Shown: one piece after another, positions 21,701-31,699 of the stretch
How positions within the stretch are numbered: the stretch's first letter is position 1
How the letters are laid out: each line of letters begins with the position of its first letter
Origin: Halictus rubicundus
Taxonomy: Eukaryota > Arthropoda > Insecta > Hymenoptera > Halictidae
Assembly (NCBI RefSeq): GCF_050948215.1
Contig: NC_135163.1
Span: 3,038,001-3,102,000 of the forward strand
Direction of reading: 5' to 3'
Length of the DNA stretch: 64,000 nucleotides
Made by a program: the position numbers and the translations under genes
Notes under the pieces: model-generated
Told to the model about the DNA's origin: nothing
Databases searched by the model: none
Seen by the model: only the letters and a program-made list of their open reading frames with translations

Positions 21701-24700
21701 GTAATTTTTCTATTATCATCGACGGTTCAATCAAATTAACCGTGTGTTTTAAAATATTATCTGTTATTTTTTCCCTTCGTTCTCGTTTATATACGCAATC
21801 ATTTTCCAACATGATAAACCATTTTGACCATTCGTTACTGCAATGCAGAATTTCTAATTCACGCTTTTATAGGCTTCAAGGGCAGAAAAATTGGAGTCAA
21901 ATTTAATTCAAATTAACGAATTAACGCGAATTTTATGCACCAGCATTGCATAAAGATCCTCAGTTTAACCTTTAAAGTGAACTATTGCATCGACCCCTCT
22001 GATGCTAATAATTATTTAATATGTAACTATTAATAGTATAATTATCTGTGGATTCAGATGAAATGTTTCCATCTCACTCTATTTATGGTTTCGATGGGAA
22101 TGTAATTAGTAAACTTCGAAGGCCCACTTAAGGAATACATATTCGATACGGTTAAACTTTCCCTCAGGAAACCAGGAATTTTTAACTTTATTTTACGTAA
22201 CCCGGTAAATTTTGGCGAGAAAATTCCGAAAATCCAAGTTTTGATCCTAGGAGATCAGTAATGATCTGTAAAAAAAACAATATAATTTCGAATTTACGCA
22301 GCTATCGTCCTGTAACCTGCACACAGCAGCTTCGGCGCGTCGATTCTGGAATTTCTTCGAGTTCTCGAACAAGGATGAGGTTCCCCGCGACTCCGAGCAA
22401 TGTCAGGTGTCCAAGGACATCGTTCCGCCGGAGCAGATCGCGAGCGAGATGAGGGACATCGTGAAAGTGCCGAAGAGTGCTCCCGCGGTGTTCACCTCGA
22501 TGTCGGTGAACCCGAGGATGCACCGGCACCAGCAGCTGCAAGATTCGCCGACGAATTGCTGGAACGCGTCGGAGCCTATTAAAGAGGACAGCTTGATGTC
22601 GTTGCTGGACGGCAATTCGGTTCCCAAGACGATGAAGTGGAAGCTGAAGGGGTACAAAACGCTCCGACGTCGTCAGACCGACGAATTCGCGTTCGTGCCG
22701 GGTGGCATGTACGACCTCGACGTGGACTTGGTGTCGGACGTTAAAAAGGCAGCGAAAAACGAATTCGCTGACGTGTCCCCGAGTGCGGGGAGAGGGGCAC
22801 CAGCGAAGAATAGCGAAGCGCGCGAGAAAGACATAATATTGTCGACCAAAGCGATCGAAGCGAAGGATCATCCGCGGTTCGGATCGAAGAAGCATAATCT
22901 GCAAGATTCGAATAATGGGGATCAGCCGGCGCAGATCTCGGCGGAGCCAGCATCCGGCTCGAAGGTTCCAGTCGGGCAGAAGCGGGTCTCGCTTCCTAAG
23001 GCAGAGCAGATCAAGTTTCTGCCGATCTCGAAGCCAGAGGTGCCGAAGATCACGATGAAGTGTCAGTCGCAGCCGACGGCTCGGTACTCCTCGCAACCGT
23101 CCGACAACTCCCAGAAACCACCGCTGCATAGGCCGCGGTTGACGAAAACGACCGCTAATAGAAGGCCCTCGGATCGTCAGGAAACGAGTCAGCCACCGGA
23201 TACGTACCCGGCCGATCCTCGACAATCTTCAGGATCCAAAGAGGCTTGGAGAACGGAGGCTGGATCCAATATTCGCGAAGACCCTGTGCAAATGGAACCA
23301 GCTAAGCCAACACGCCAGCCGGATCGACTAGAAGCGGAGACGGATGCGGTCGACGTTTATCAGGATCAACTGGCGAATAATAGGCGGGTTTTCGCTAAGG
23401 CAACCGAGGAAAGGACGCCCAAGGACAATGCTTCGAACGATTTTGCGCCGGGTCCGTGGAAGTACCAGCGCAACGACGACAGGCAGAGTCATTTCCAGGG
23501 GAGGTCCGATCAAAAGAGTCTGCACAGCGTCTACGAATCCATGGGGATCCCGCCCAGGGAAGCTCCACCGCTGAAGATCGCTAGTCCAGACCTGAAGCAG
23601 CTAGGAAAGACGTCGCCGTGCGCGGCAACTCAAGCCAAGCTGCAGCAAAGTAACGACAACGCTTCCCAGGGGCAGCAAGACTCCTTCAACTACGATGGCG
23701 GCTCTTCGATGGCGGGTAATGGCGGAGGATCGAGGAAACCACCACCTCCTTATCCTCCGTTCACCAGCCGACGATCGTCCTCGTCGAACAGCACCGCGCT
23801 GGTCAAGCCTCTTCGAGGCGCCTCGAAGACGATGATCAGCGGGTCGGCCAACTCGAAGATCGTTTCGTCGAACATTTCGACGACCAGCAGAAGACCAACG
23901 CCCAGGAAGTGCGACGACGACGACGAAGACCAGATGATCGAGGGGAAAACGATCTGCACGAAACCGCGGGTGAACAAGTGTTCGCGTCAGCGCGACGAAT
24001 GCCAGAAGAAGCCGAAACCGTGCAAGCGCTACTGCTGTCCCGCGTTGCAGGTGGCTTCCGAATGCAACTGGTCCAAGTCCCAGTGTCCCAAGATGAAAAG
24101 CGAATGCGGCGGCGACAGAAAGGTCCCGACCCTGAAGACCGACCCAACATGCCTGCCGCCGGAAGATGAGGCCAAGAAGGACCGGGAAGTCTGCACTAGC
24201 CCCAGACGGTCTTGCGGGAGGAGGGAAAGGTAGTCAACATTCTTCAGATCAACGTTGATCCTTCTTAACAATTTCACTTTATTTTGACACGCCAATTCAC
24301 TATTAAAAACGCAAAAGCCGTAGGAGATTTTGTACGATTTATAGAGATGTGCGAGAACCCGAAAAGTATTTCGGTCCCTAGGACTAGGTATTTAGCATCA
24401 ACATAGACAACGTAAAAAATTCTCGCACACCTCTAACGATTGACAATACCGTGAATTCTCGATATATGTCACCAACACGGGTCATGTATCGTCCCGGAGA
24501 CATACTCGAGCCGTGTTATGTTTACTCTCCTCGGCGTCCGAGGCCTCTCGAGCTTCGTGGCCACTCATGAAGTATACCCCGGGGTAATGGGAACAATTCC
24601 GCGACGTTTATCGTCCAGGCCTTGACGACATATATAGAGGAATCACTGTATTACTTTCGTAATAGAGCAATGTTCAGATTCGTTCTGGAGGAAAGTCAAG

Positions 24701-26370
24701 GCATTCGAAAACTTGCTACGTTCCAACGATGTTTTAGGAATTCCAACCAGTCCTGCAACAAACAGTCGAGCCCAAGGCAGCGTTGCAAGCGCGAGCGGCG
24801 CAGCTGCGAGCGAAGGGAAAGGTCCTGCGAGAAACAGGAGAGACGACAATGCGATCGCGACCAGGGTGGCCGGGAAATCTGCACGAAACCTCGCAGACGG
24901 GAATCCTGCGACCGCCGAAGAGACTGCTCCAATGATCGCGATTGCAACCGTAGAGCGACGAAATGCAACGGGAGGCGAAATTACACGCAATCGGCGTACA
25001 CGGGGAGGCCGAATCCGCGCAGAAACATCAAACGATTCTTCTCGCTGACCACCCTTGGCTTCTCTTTGGTCGAGACGAAGCATTCCGATTCGAGGAACAC
25101 TCTGTTCCGCGTACCGTCAGGAAGTAGATTCTACGGGAAGGAAAGCTCTTCGTGCGGTAAACCGACATCCTGCAAAACAGAACAGAAGAAATGCAAGAAA
25201 CCTCCGGCTAAGTGTCTGGACAAGGCACCGTCTGAGAACAAATGCAAGCCCGAGCCCAAGTGCAAGATCGCCAGTCCCAAGTGCAAGATCGAGACCAAGG
25301 AGAAGGAGACCAAGTGTCCAACGAAGAAGAACTTGTGTCAGACGTCCTGCGGGAAACCACAGAAAAAGGAGAATCCTTGCAAAGTCAGTAGCGAGGGTGA
25401 TCGTTGCGCCAAACGGAGACAACAGATTTGCAAAAGTAAGTTTGAATTACAATATTTTCGGCTTGACTGTTAACAGTCGACTCGAAACAATAGCCCCAAA
25501 AATATGTTTTTTTATACTTCCTCGTTAACTGCGCAAAATCAGCATCGCTTTTTACTGGATCGTTATCATAACAATTAACAGAAGAAAATTTTCTCGGCGG
25601 TTTACTGAGTTATTAAGAAAAAACACGGACCAATCGGAGCGCCGCTACAGCGGACAGATTCCGACTCGGCCAATGCCAACGCCGCGCTCATCGGAATCTG
25701 TCGCTTCGATTGGTCCGCTGTTTTCCCTTAATAACTTCTTAGAAAAACCGCGGAGAAGATTTTCAAAAGCACAACATTTTTGGGACACCCTGTAGATCCA
25801 GAACCGGATCTAGTAGCAACATCGTTTTGAATTCTATCGATTTTAGGCGCGAAAGCATCATCGGAGAAGCAGGAGCCCGAGAGCGTGAAGGATCGGGCGG
25901 AGAGAGAACGGAAGGAGATGCAGGACTGCAAGAAGATCATCAGTGGTAAGGATAAGAAAAAGGGCAAGGATGAAAAGAAAGCAGCGCCCGGTATGGAGCG
26001 TGTGATCAGCCCCTGTAAAAAGCAGAGCGGGAAAGGGTCAAGCGGTTGCGGAAAAGCCTCGTGCGTTGCAGCCCCGTTGAACAGTTTCTGCAACCCCAAC
26101 GGGTCCTTGTTTCTCAACCCAGACAACGACCTCGCGGTCAACAGTGTGTCCGATCGGCTGTTCTCCACCACAAAGTTCGAACAGTACGATCACTTCGATC
26201 AGTATGACAGAGAAAGCATGTCGGATGCTCCACAGAATGATTATTCGCACTTCGACGACGAAGTTCTCGCCGATAGCGGAACTATTACGAACATCCATCA
26301 ACAATCAGAGGATATGCCAAACGACAGCTCAACGGTCAACAACTGGTTCCTCTCGTGGTTCCACAGCTAA
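21623..26370 (+). CDS. Gene C: unrecognised 1075-residue basic, cysteine-rich protein
   Basis: Four exons (21623-21700, 22302-24229, 24738-25435, 25847-26370) total 3228 nt, with GT-AG introns whose phases (0, 2, 1) all match. Residues 1-55 (MNGLKTLVLQDLTHVLPAK start, then ASARRFWNFFEF) precede a long hydrophilic region rich in Ser, Pro, Gln, Lys and Asp to about residue 560. Residues 560-900 are dense in Cys with Lys/Arg (KPCKRYCCPA, KCKIASPKCKIETKEKETKC). The tail is acidic and ends NNWFLSWFHS. A CT(K/S)PR motif recurs three times. There is no clear signal peptide, membrane segment or catalytic domain. The Lys/Cys composition recalls insect sperm structural proteins such as Drosophila don juan, but that is analogy only. 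I do not recognise the family. Gene B lies upstream on the same strand. Confidence 0.8.
22302..24229 (+). CDS. Gene C exon 2 (largest)
   Basis: Acceptor ATTTACGCAG|CTATCG, phase 0, then 642 codons plus two bases to a GTAGTC donor. It carries residues 27-669, including ARRFWNFFEFSNKDE near the start and the first two CT(K/S)PR motifs (GKTICTKPRVNKC, REVCTSPRRSC) near the end. The antisense 307-codon frame over 22302-23225 is a shadow of this exon. Confidence 0.85.
24342..24435. mobile_element. 94-bp hAT-type MITE in gene C intron 2
   Basis: The ends are TAGAGATGTGCGAGAACCCG and TTCTCGCACACCTCTA. Flanking octamers ACGATTTA and ACGATTGA match at 7 of 8 bases, as expected for an old hAT target duplication. 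The terminus resembles that of the larger element at 597-1342. Confidence 0.75.
24449..24648. mobile_element. TA-flanked MITE in gene C intron 2
   Basis: TA|CCGTGAATTCTCGATATATG on the left and GAGGAATCACTG|TA on the right; 200 bp. Same family as 26598-26791 and a subfamily of the element at 1431-1577. Confidence 0.8.
24738..25435 (+). CDS. Gene C exon 3, Arg/Lys/Cys-rich
   Basis: Acceptor GATGTTTTAG|G supplies the third base of an Arg codon. The exon ends at TGCAAAA|GTAAGT, leaving one base. It encodes about residues 669-902, starting RNSNQSCNKQSSPRQRCKRE, with the third CT(K/S)PR copy (REICTKPRRRES) and repeated K-C-K blocks. Cysteines recur every 4-12 residues with no zinc-finger spacing I can identify. 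Confidence 0.8.
25598..25792. mobile_element. CAGGGTGTCCC-family repeat in gene C intron 3
   Basis: The right end is TTTTTGGGACACCCTGTA, the reverse complement of the family terminus. AACACGGACCAATCGGAGCG is mirrored by GATTGGTCCGC. The opposite terminus is missing, so the copy is truncated. Confidence 0.7.
25847..26370 (+). CDS. Gene C exon 4 (terminal)
   Basis: Acceptor TCGATTTTAG|GC completes a Ser codon. The exon reads AKASSEKQEPESVKDRAERE onward to TAA at 26368-26370. It starts basic with CKK and GCGKASC cysteines and ends in an acidic, Asp/Tyr/Ser-rich tail (DHFDQYDRES) closing on NNWFLSWFHS. No AATAAA was seen close downstream. Confidence 0.75.
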
Positions 26371-26512
26371 ATCTTCTGAACGGAGACAAGTGATACATGG
26401 TATGTACGGTTTTGAGAAGCTTTAGGTGTGTACGTAGCAAATACAGTGAATTCTCGATATATGTCAACAACACGAGTCAGAAACGCGTCGGGTCGTGAGG
26501 GACCCCAAAATA

Positions 26513-26585
26513 TTTCGGTCCCTAGGACTAGGTATTTAGTTTTGCATCAACATAGACAACGAAAAAAATTCTCGCACACCTCTAA
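26513..26585. mobile_element. Truncated copy of the intron 2 hAT-type MITE
   Basis: TATTTCGGTCCCTAGGACTA through TTCTCGCACACCTCTA matches 24367-24435, and the match continues across the element boundary into the neighbouring MITE. Confidence 0.65.
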
Positions 26586-26597
26586 TGATTGACAATA

Positions 26598-26967
26598 CCG
26601 TGAGTTCTCGATATATGTCAACAACGCGGGTCATGTATCGTCCAGGAGACATACCCGAGCCTATACGTCTACACCCCTCGGCGTCCGAGGCCTCTCTTCG
26701 TGGCCCCTCACGGTGTACACCCCGAAGTAGCGAGGATAATTCCGCGACATTTATCATCCAGACCTTGGCGACATATACAGAGAAATCACTGTGCAGTGTT
26801 TACTCGTTGTATTTCCAAAACACGGGTCTAGTCAGGAGATACTATTCTTTGATCCACGCGACCTTAAAACTCCTGGGCGTCCGAGACGATGTGTACACCG
26901 CGGTAGTGGGGATAATTCCGCGACACTTATCATCCATGTCTTGGCGACGTATACAGAGAATTCACTG
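26598..26967. mobile_element. Two head-to-tail TA-flanked MITEs
   Basis: Copy 1 is 26598-26791 (TA|CCGTGAGTTCTCGATATATG to GAAATCACTG). Copy 2 is 26794-26967 (CAGTGTTTACTCGTTG to GAATTCACTG|TA). They are separated by two bases. A further partial left end (TA|CAGTGAATTCTCGATATATG) lies at 26444. Confidence 0.75.
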
Positions 26968-27481
26968 TACCGGCTGCGTATATGTATGTATTATGTCCAC
27001 GCTGAGTAGAACTGTATCCGCACGCTCTGTACCCCTTTCTCGCTCGTGTCATTAAAAGCGCGGTAGTGGGGGTAGCGGCTCGTGAGCAATCAGTTGTCCA
27101 GGTCTGGTTCAAGCGATAATCGCACGCTCGATGTTCGACATCTTGCTCAGGTCGTGATGAATATTATTCGAGATCGGTTAGGAAGCAAGAAGCAGCTTTA
27201 GACAATCCTAAACAAATTGGATCGGAGTTTATTGAACCGAGGGGGGGGGGCGGCCCCGGTAGCGGTAAACGGGGATGTCTTTGCACAATGAGCGAGGCAG
27301 GACAGGGGCGTGCACGTGAATGGAGGGGTAGCAGGAGGTGCAATTATGGGTTTATTCAGGTCTCGCTACGGGATACCCGGGGTGCCGTCACCATGGAATT
27401 TTTCGTGACGTGTATAGTATACCTGGCGCCTCTTCTCGGCCCCTTTTTACGTGGTTGCACACGGTGCGTGTGCGTGTGTTC

Positions 27482-27483
<2 letters not shown>

Positions 27484-27515
<32 letters not shown>
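27484..27515. repeat. (GA)n microsatellite
   Basis: Uninterrupted GA run of about 32 bases. Confidence 0.95.
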
Positions 27516-27518
<3 letters not shown>

Positions 27519-28114
27519 ACAACCGGGAAGGGAGACGCGAGCGAAAGAGAGAAAGAACAGCCCTAGGGGAAAGAACGATGGGTCGGGGGAAGGGGGACGG
27601 AAGCGTGAGGACGTCTCCGCGGGGATCCCCGCGCTCCGCCACTTATGGGAACGTGATACGGAGCTTTTCGTCGGATGCTCTCTTGCGTTTTCGCATTGTT
27701 GCGCAACCGTGTCGTCCTTCTTTCGCCGTCCCCGCGCTCTCCTTCCCGTTGTTCTTTTTTTTTCCCCCCGTTTTTTCTTTCTTTGCCTCATGTCTCCGTG
27801 CTCCTCGACAAAGGGAATCGATGTCAATGGCGACGCTTTGTGTTCCTCGCTCCTTTGCCTTCCGACTCGTCCCACGAGACATCGGAAATGCGCACGTAGA
27901 ATCGTAGGGACCTCGACCGTGAACATCGATTGCGAATTGTTCTACGCTTCAACCGAGTTTCTTTCTAACTCGTCAGAATTTTCTTTGTTTTTTTTTTTTC
28001 ACGGGGAGTTTCGAGTCGCATCTTGGGTTATTAGCACGCTTAGGTTGTGCAAAATAAAACATGCATCGATTGTAAGACGCAAGAGCCGGACAGAAATATT
28101 TGATATTGAATAGA

Positions 28115-28215
28115 TATCAGTTCGACCAGAACTTTGGGGTATACCACGCGGCAGTGGGGATAGTTCTGGGACTTTTATCGGCTAGATATTTGAGACACAT
28201 CTCGAGCAAAGACTG
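28115..28215. mobile_element. 3' half of a TA-flanked MITE
   Basis: GGGGATAGTTCTGGGACTTT and ATCGGCTAGATATTTGAGAC followed by CTCGAGCAAAGACTG|TA match the right half of 1431-1577. The left terminus is absent. Confidence 0.65.
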
Positions 28216-28422
28216 TACATATATGGTGTCCTGAAGGGAATTGATAAGATTCTTCTTCGGTCATATTTCCGGAATGTTTCGTTGGAACGCGACAGTGTTG
28301 ATACAGGTAATCTTAATGAGGCGATGAGTTATGGTGTAAACACAGTCGGACGCTTTTCAGCGAGTTGTCATCGAGAAGATCGAACGGTTGATTTCACGGT
28401 TTCTCTAGGAGGGCGGGGTGTG

Positions 28423-28423
<1 letters not shown>

Positions 28424-28471
<48 letters not shown>
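28424..28471. repeat. (TC)n microsatellite
   Basis: About 24 uninterrupted TC units. Confidence 0.95.
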
Positions 28472-28472
<1 letters not shown>

Positions 28473-30003
28473 AATCGAGACGTCACATTACGATGTCAAC
28501 GACTTTTTCCTGGACCGCAAACCGTCTCGTTCGTGTGTTCGGGATGAATGGTGACGCCACGGGTGGCACCCCGTCGGCGAGCTCCGCACACAACCACTGG
28601 AAACGTGTCAATTTTGTCAGAATCGTTCAGACCTGAATGAAAAGTGTCACTCTCGGGGCTCCAGGCACGTTGGGAATTTCGTGTTATTCAATTCCGAACG
28701 AAATTCATTCACGGACTCGCACACATCTTCGTTGCCAGCATTCGGTTGTTCGGTTATCAACACGTCCACTGCCGCGGCGGTCACCAGATCACCGACGCTA
28801 TTTACTTAAAAACAATTGTTATCGAATTGGCGGCACTGCATACAAATTTATTCGTTTCATTCGTTACAGCGTAAGATGCAAACTCTATTGTCGAGCAATT
28901 AATCATAATTAACTGATCGTTTGTACGAATGAAGCAGGTAAGAGTCCACTTGTTAGCATTTCAATCGCCATTTTGTTGAGATATACAGTGGATCCAAAAA
29001 GTATTTGAAGTCAAACTGAACTCATCATTTTCAACCGACTAACATTACATAGAAATTAAATAAATGTCTACGCAGCAACCGTAAGTTGGAACTAACTTAC
29101 AATTTGTTTTTTTTTTTTTTTATAAAAATCCGCGGTCTGGTAGCGAGCGTAGTTTGTTTAGATGTTTGAGCAGCGGGTGAAACTTGAAAAGTAGAACCGG
29201 AAGGACGTGTGCAATATGGCGTCTGTCAGGGAAGTGACGTGTCCATGAATTTCATTTCCAGGAAGATCCGCCACAGTCTTTGCCGCCCGCTGTTATTATT
29301 TTTTAACTGTGAGAAGTGCCCTTGGAACCAACGAAACAAGAACAGAAGGGTTTCCCGCGTCACACGTGGACCGCCACGAGCGGATGGTCCCATGTCAATC
29401 GGAAAAGAAGAGAGGACAGTTTGTACAAAGAAAGCGGTGTCTCGGTATCGTTAAGGTCCTGGGCAAGGATGCGCCGAGCAATCTGGCGGACACTCATTAT
29501 TTTAGGAGGCGGGGTCTTGTTTTTCCAAAAGTCCTTGCGGTCTGAGAAAACAAGGTGTTCCTCATCCACTGCTCCATACGATCGACTTCTCGGACCCGAG
29601 TGCTGAGAAAATACACGTGAGAAAATTCCGGTCTGAACGGGACAAACGATTCTGTCGCTTTTTTTTTTTTTGTAAATACAACTTTTTTTTCTTGTTTCGT
29701 CATTGACTTTACTTTTTGCACGTATATGATAGTGTGTATCGATAAACTTGAAACGCTAATAAAATTACACGGAACACGACGCATTCGTTGCTATAAACAA
29801 TATCGTCTTGTTCATAGTAAATTACAATATAATTCTGGGTAGGTTAGACTCCCGTGTAACGCGATCAAAATTTGTTTAAAAAGAGACTTTCTCCATCTCT
29901 CGTGGTAGTAAGTGCACACAGTCTTTTTAAACAATTCTTTACACATTTACTGACACAAAGTACATATTTACAGTCTGATTAAATAATTCTTGAATCACTA
30001 ACT

Positions 30004-30195
30004 ACTGTGCCTAAATTAAGTATTCCCATTTTTAAAGCATAATGAATACTACAAAATAGATATTAAATCTTTTTCATTAAAATCAGTTAATATTATATGT
30101 TATATATCCCTGTTTTAATATTCATTATACTTTAAAAAGAAGTATAATTAATATAGGCGTAGTAATTGGTACCCCCACAGTAATTGGTTCTATTA
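30004..30195. mobile_element. Palindromic MITE with AATTACTGTGGGGGTACC-type ends
   Basis: CTACTGTGCCTAAATTAAG on the left mirrors the right segment ATAGGCGTAGTAATTGG, and TTTAAAGCATAATGAATA is mirrored by TATTCATTATACTTTAAA. Related copies are at 31088-31275 and 60559-60919. Boundaries are approximate. Confidence 0.55.
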
Positions 30196-31087
30196 CCCTA
30201 CGTTCAGAAAATAGAATAATTGCAGGTAGAAAAAATCTGTTTACCAACTGACTATAATCTGTAAGTGACGACCAAGCCGTCTGGTCTAAATTCAATTACG
30301 TTTACCTAATATTCCCTTCCATATGGCGAATGATAAAAATAACAATAAGTATTATAAACATGAATTTACAGCACTGGCCTACACGATGGCGAAACTCTTT
30401 GTTAAAGCGGATAATAGTTTTTTGGGGTTGTATAATTTCATACCGCTATGTTTTGCAGCAATGAATCGCAGTTACGGGCATTCTTAAAGAAAAATTTTAA
30501 TTGATTTACGGGGTCGTTTGATTGACAGGAACGACTGCATCGTTTAGCAGTGAAAAGTCCGTAATCGTTTCTGGGATTTATTTATGGCTGCCCGGCCACA
30601 CGCGCAGTAACATCGCGTTTCGATTTGCGTGTTGCGTAAATGGGAAACGGTTATTAACATCGACTTCTTCGCCGCGAACGGGTTCAGCTTAGACGCAGTG
30701 AAAAATCGATTTATGGCTGTAGCATGTTTATGAACGTCTCGGCTCGAGAAGAAAGATAGAAGGCGCTTAACAACAGAAGTGGGATAATGTTTCATGGTTG
30801 TACACTGCCACGCATAAATCCCATATGGAATCTGTGAACGCGAAACGAAGCGAGGCATTTCATTCGAAAACGAGAGAAAAAGTTTATTCACATTCACAGA
30901 GAACAACGAGCATCCGGAGCAGAAAATTGAACAAGACGATCGATAAAACCAAGCATCGCAAGTAGTCGCGATCGTTTCTCAAATCGTTTATAATATTGGA
31001 CAAAATTTTTCGTAGAATAAAAAAGACGTTTCAAGTCGAATTTATTGCAACTTTTATTCTCTGCACCGGTAAAATATTTTATCGTCT

Positions 31088-31275
31088 AGGCACCCAATTA
31101 CATTGGGGGTACCAACTACTTAATTATACTTATTTTTGAAGCATAGGTAATGAATATTATAAACGAGTACAACATATTATATTAACTGATTTTAATGAAA
31201 AAAAATTCAATATCTCTTCTTTAATATTCGTTATGTTTTGCAGAAGAGTGGTTCTTATTTTTTCTGGTTTTAGTC
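31088..31275. mobile_element. Palindromic MITE, same family as 30004 and 60559
   Basis: CACCCAATTACATTGGGGGT and the AAGCATAGGTAATGAATAT block, with an ACTGATTTTAATGAAAAA centre and AATATTCGTTATGTTTTGCA on the far arm, match the family. Boundaries are approximate. Confidence 0.55.
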
Positions 31276-31383
31276 CCCTAAATTGTGAGACTTGGTGGGG
31301 AAATGTTAACGATTTAATGTCATTTTCGAACCTAACTATATTTCGTTATTTTGGAAATATCGACAACCGTTTTTACATATAGA

Positions 31384-31482
31384 CAGCCTGCGGACAGTTT
31401 GCGGACAGTCTGCGGACAATCTGCGGACATTCTGCGGACAGTCTGCGCACAGCCTGCGGACAGTCTGCTGACAGTCCGGACA
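31384..31482. repeat. CTGCGGACAGT minisatellite
   Basis: About nine imperfect 10-11-base units of CTGCGGACAGT; it reads in all frames, hence a short spurious frame on each strand. Confidence 0.9.
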
Positions 31483-31699
31483 GGTCTTAACATATTCGTT
31501 GCTATCGAAAGGAGGAAAAAAGAGAAGAGAGGAGTACAGAAAACGCGCGGGAAATGATTGATGGAGCACAGTTAAATAGTTGGCCAATGCTGAAATTTAA
31601 CGAGGAACAGGACGGATTTAACGCCCGTCTCGGGATGGATTTGTCGGATTCGGTTGCGCATCTCCGCAACTGTGCCCGCGATAGAGAAAGAAGCGAGTG

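Noticed and set aside
22302..23225. 307-codon open frame on the minus strand
   Set aside because: It lies exactly opposite gene C exon 2, which has splice-phase support. The antisense product is a Leu/Arg-rich sequence without domains, a shadow of GC-rich coding sequence.
27338..28113. 189- and 220-codon + strand frames
   Set aside because: They pass through the GA microsatellite (RERERER) and poly-T tracts; no coherent protein.
31384..31482. Possible CRISPR-like array of short repeats
   Set aside because: It is a simple minisatellite with no spacers, in an insect-type genome.
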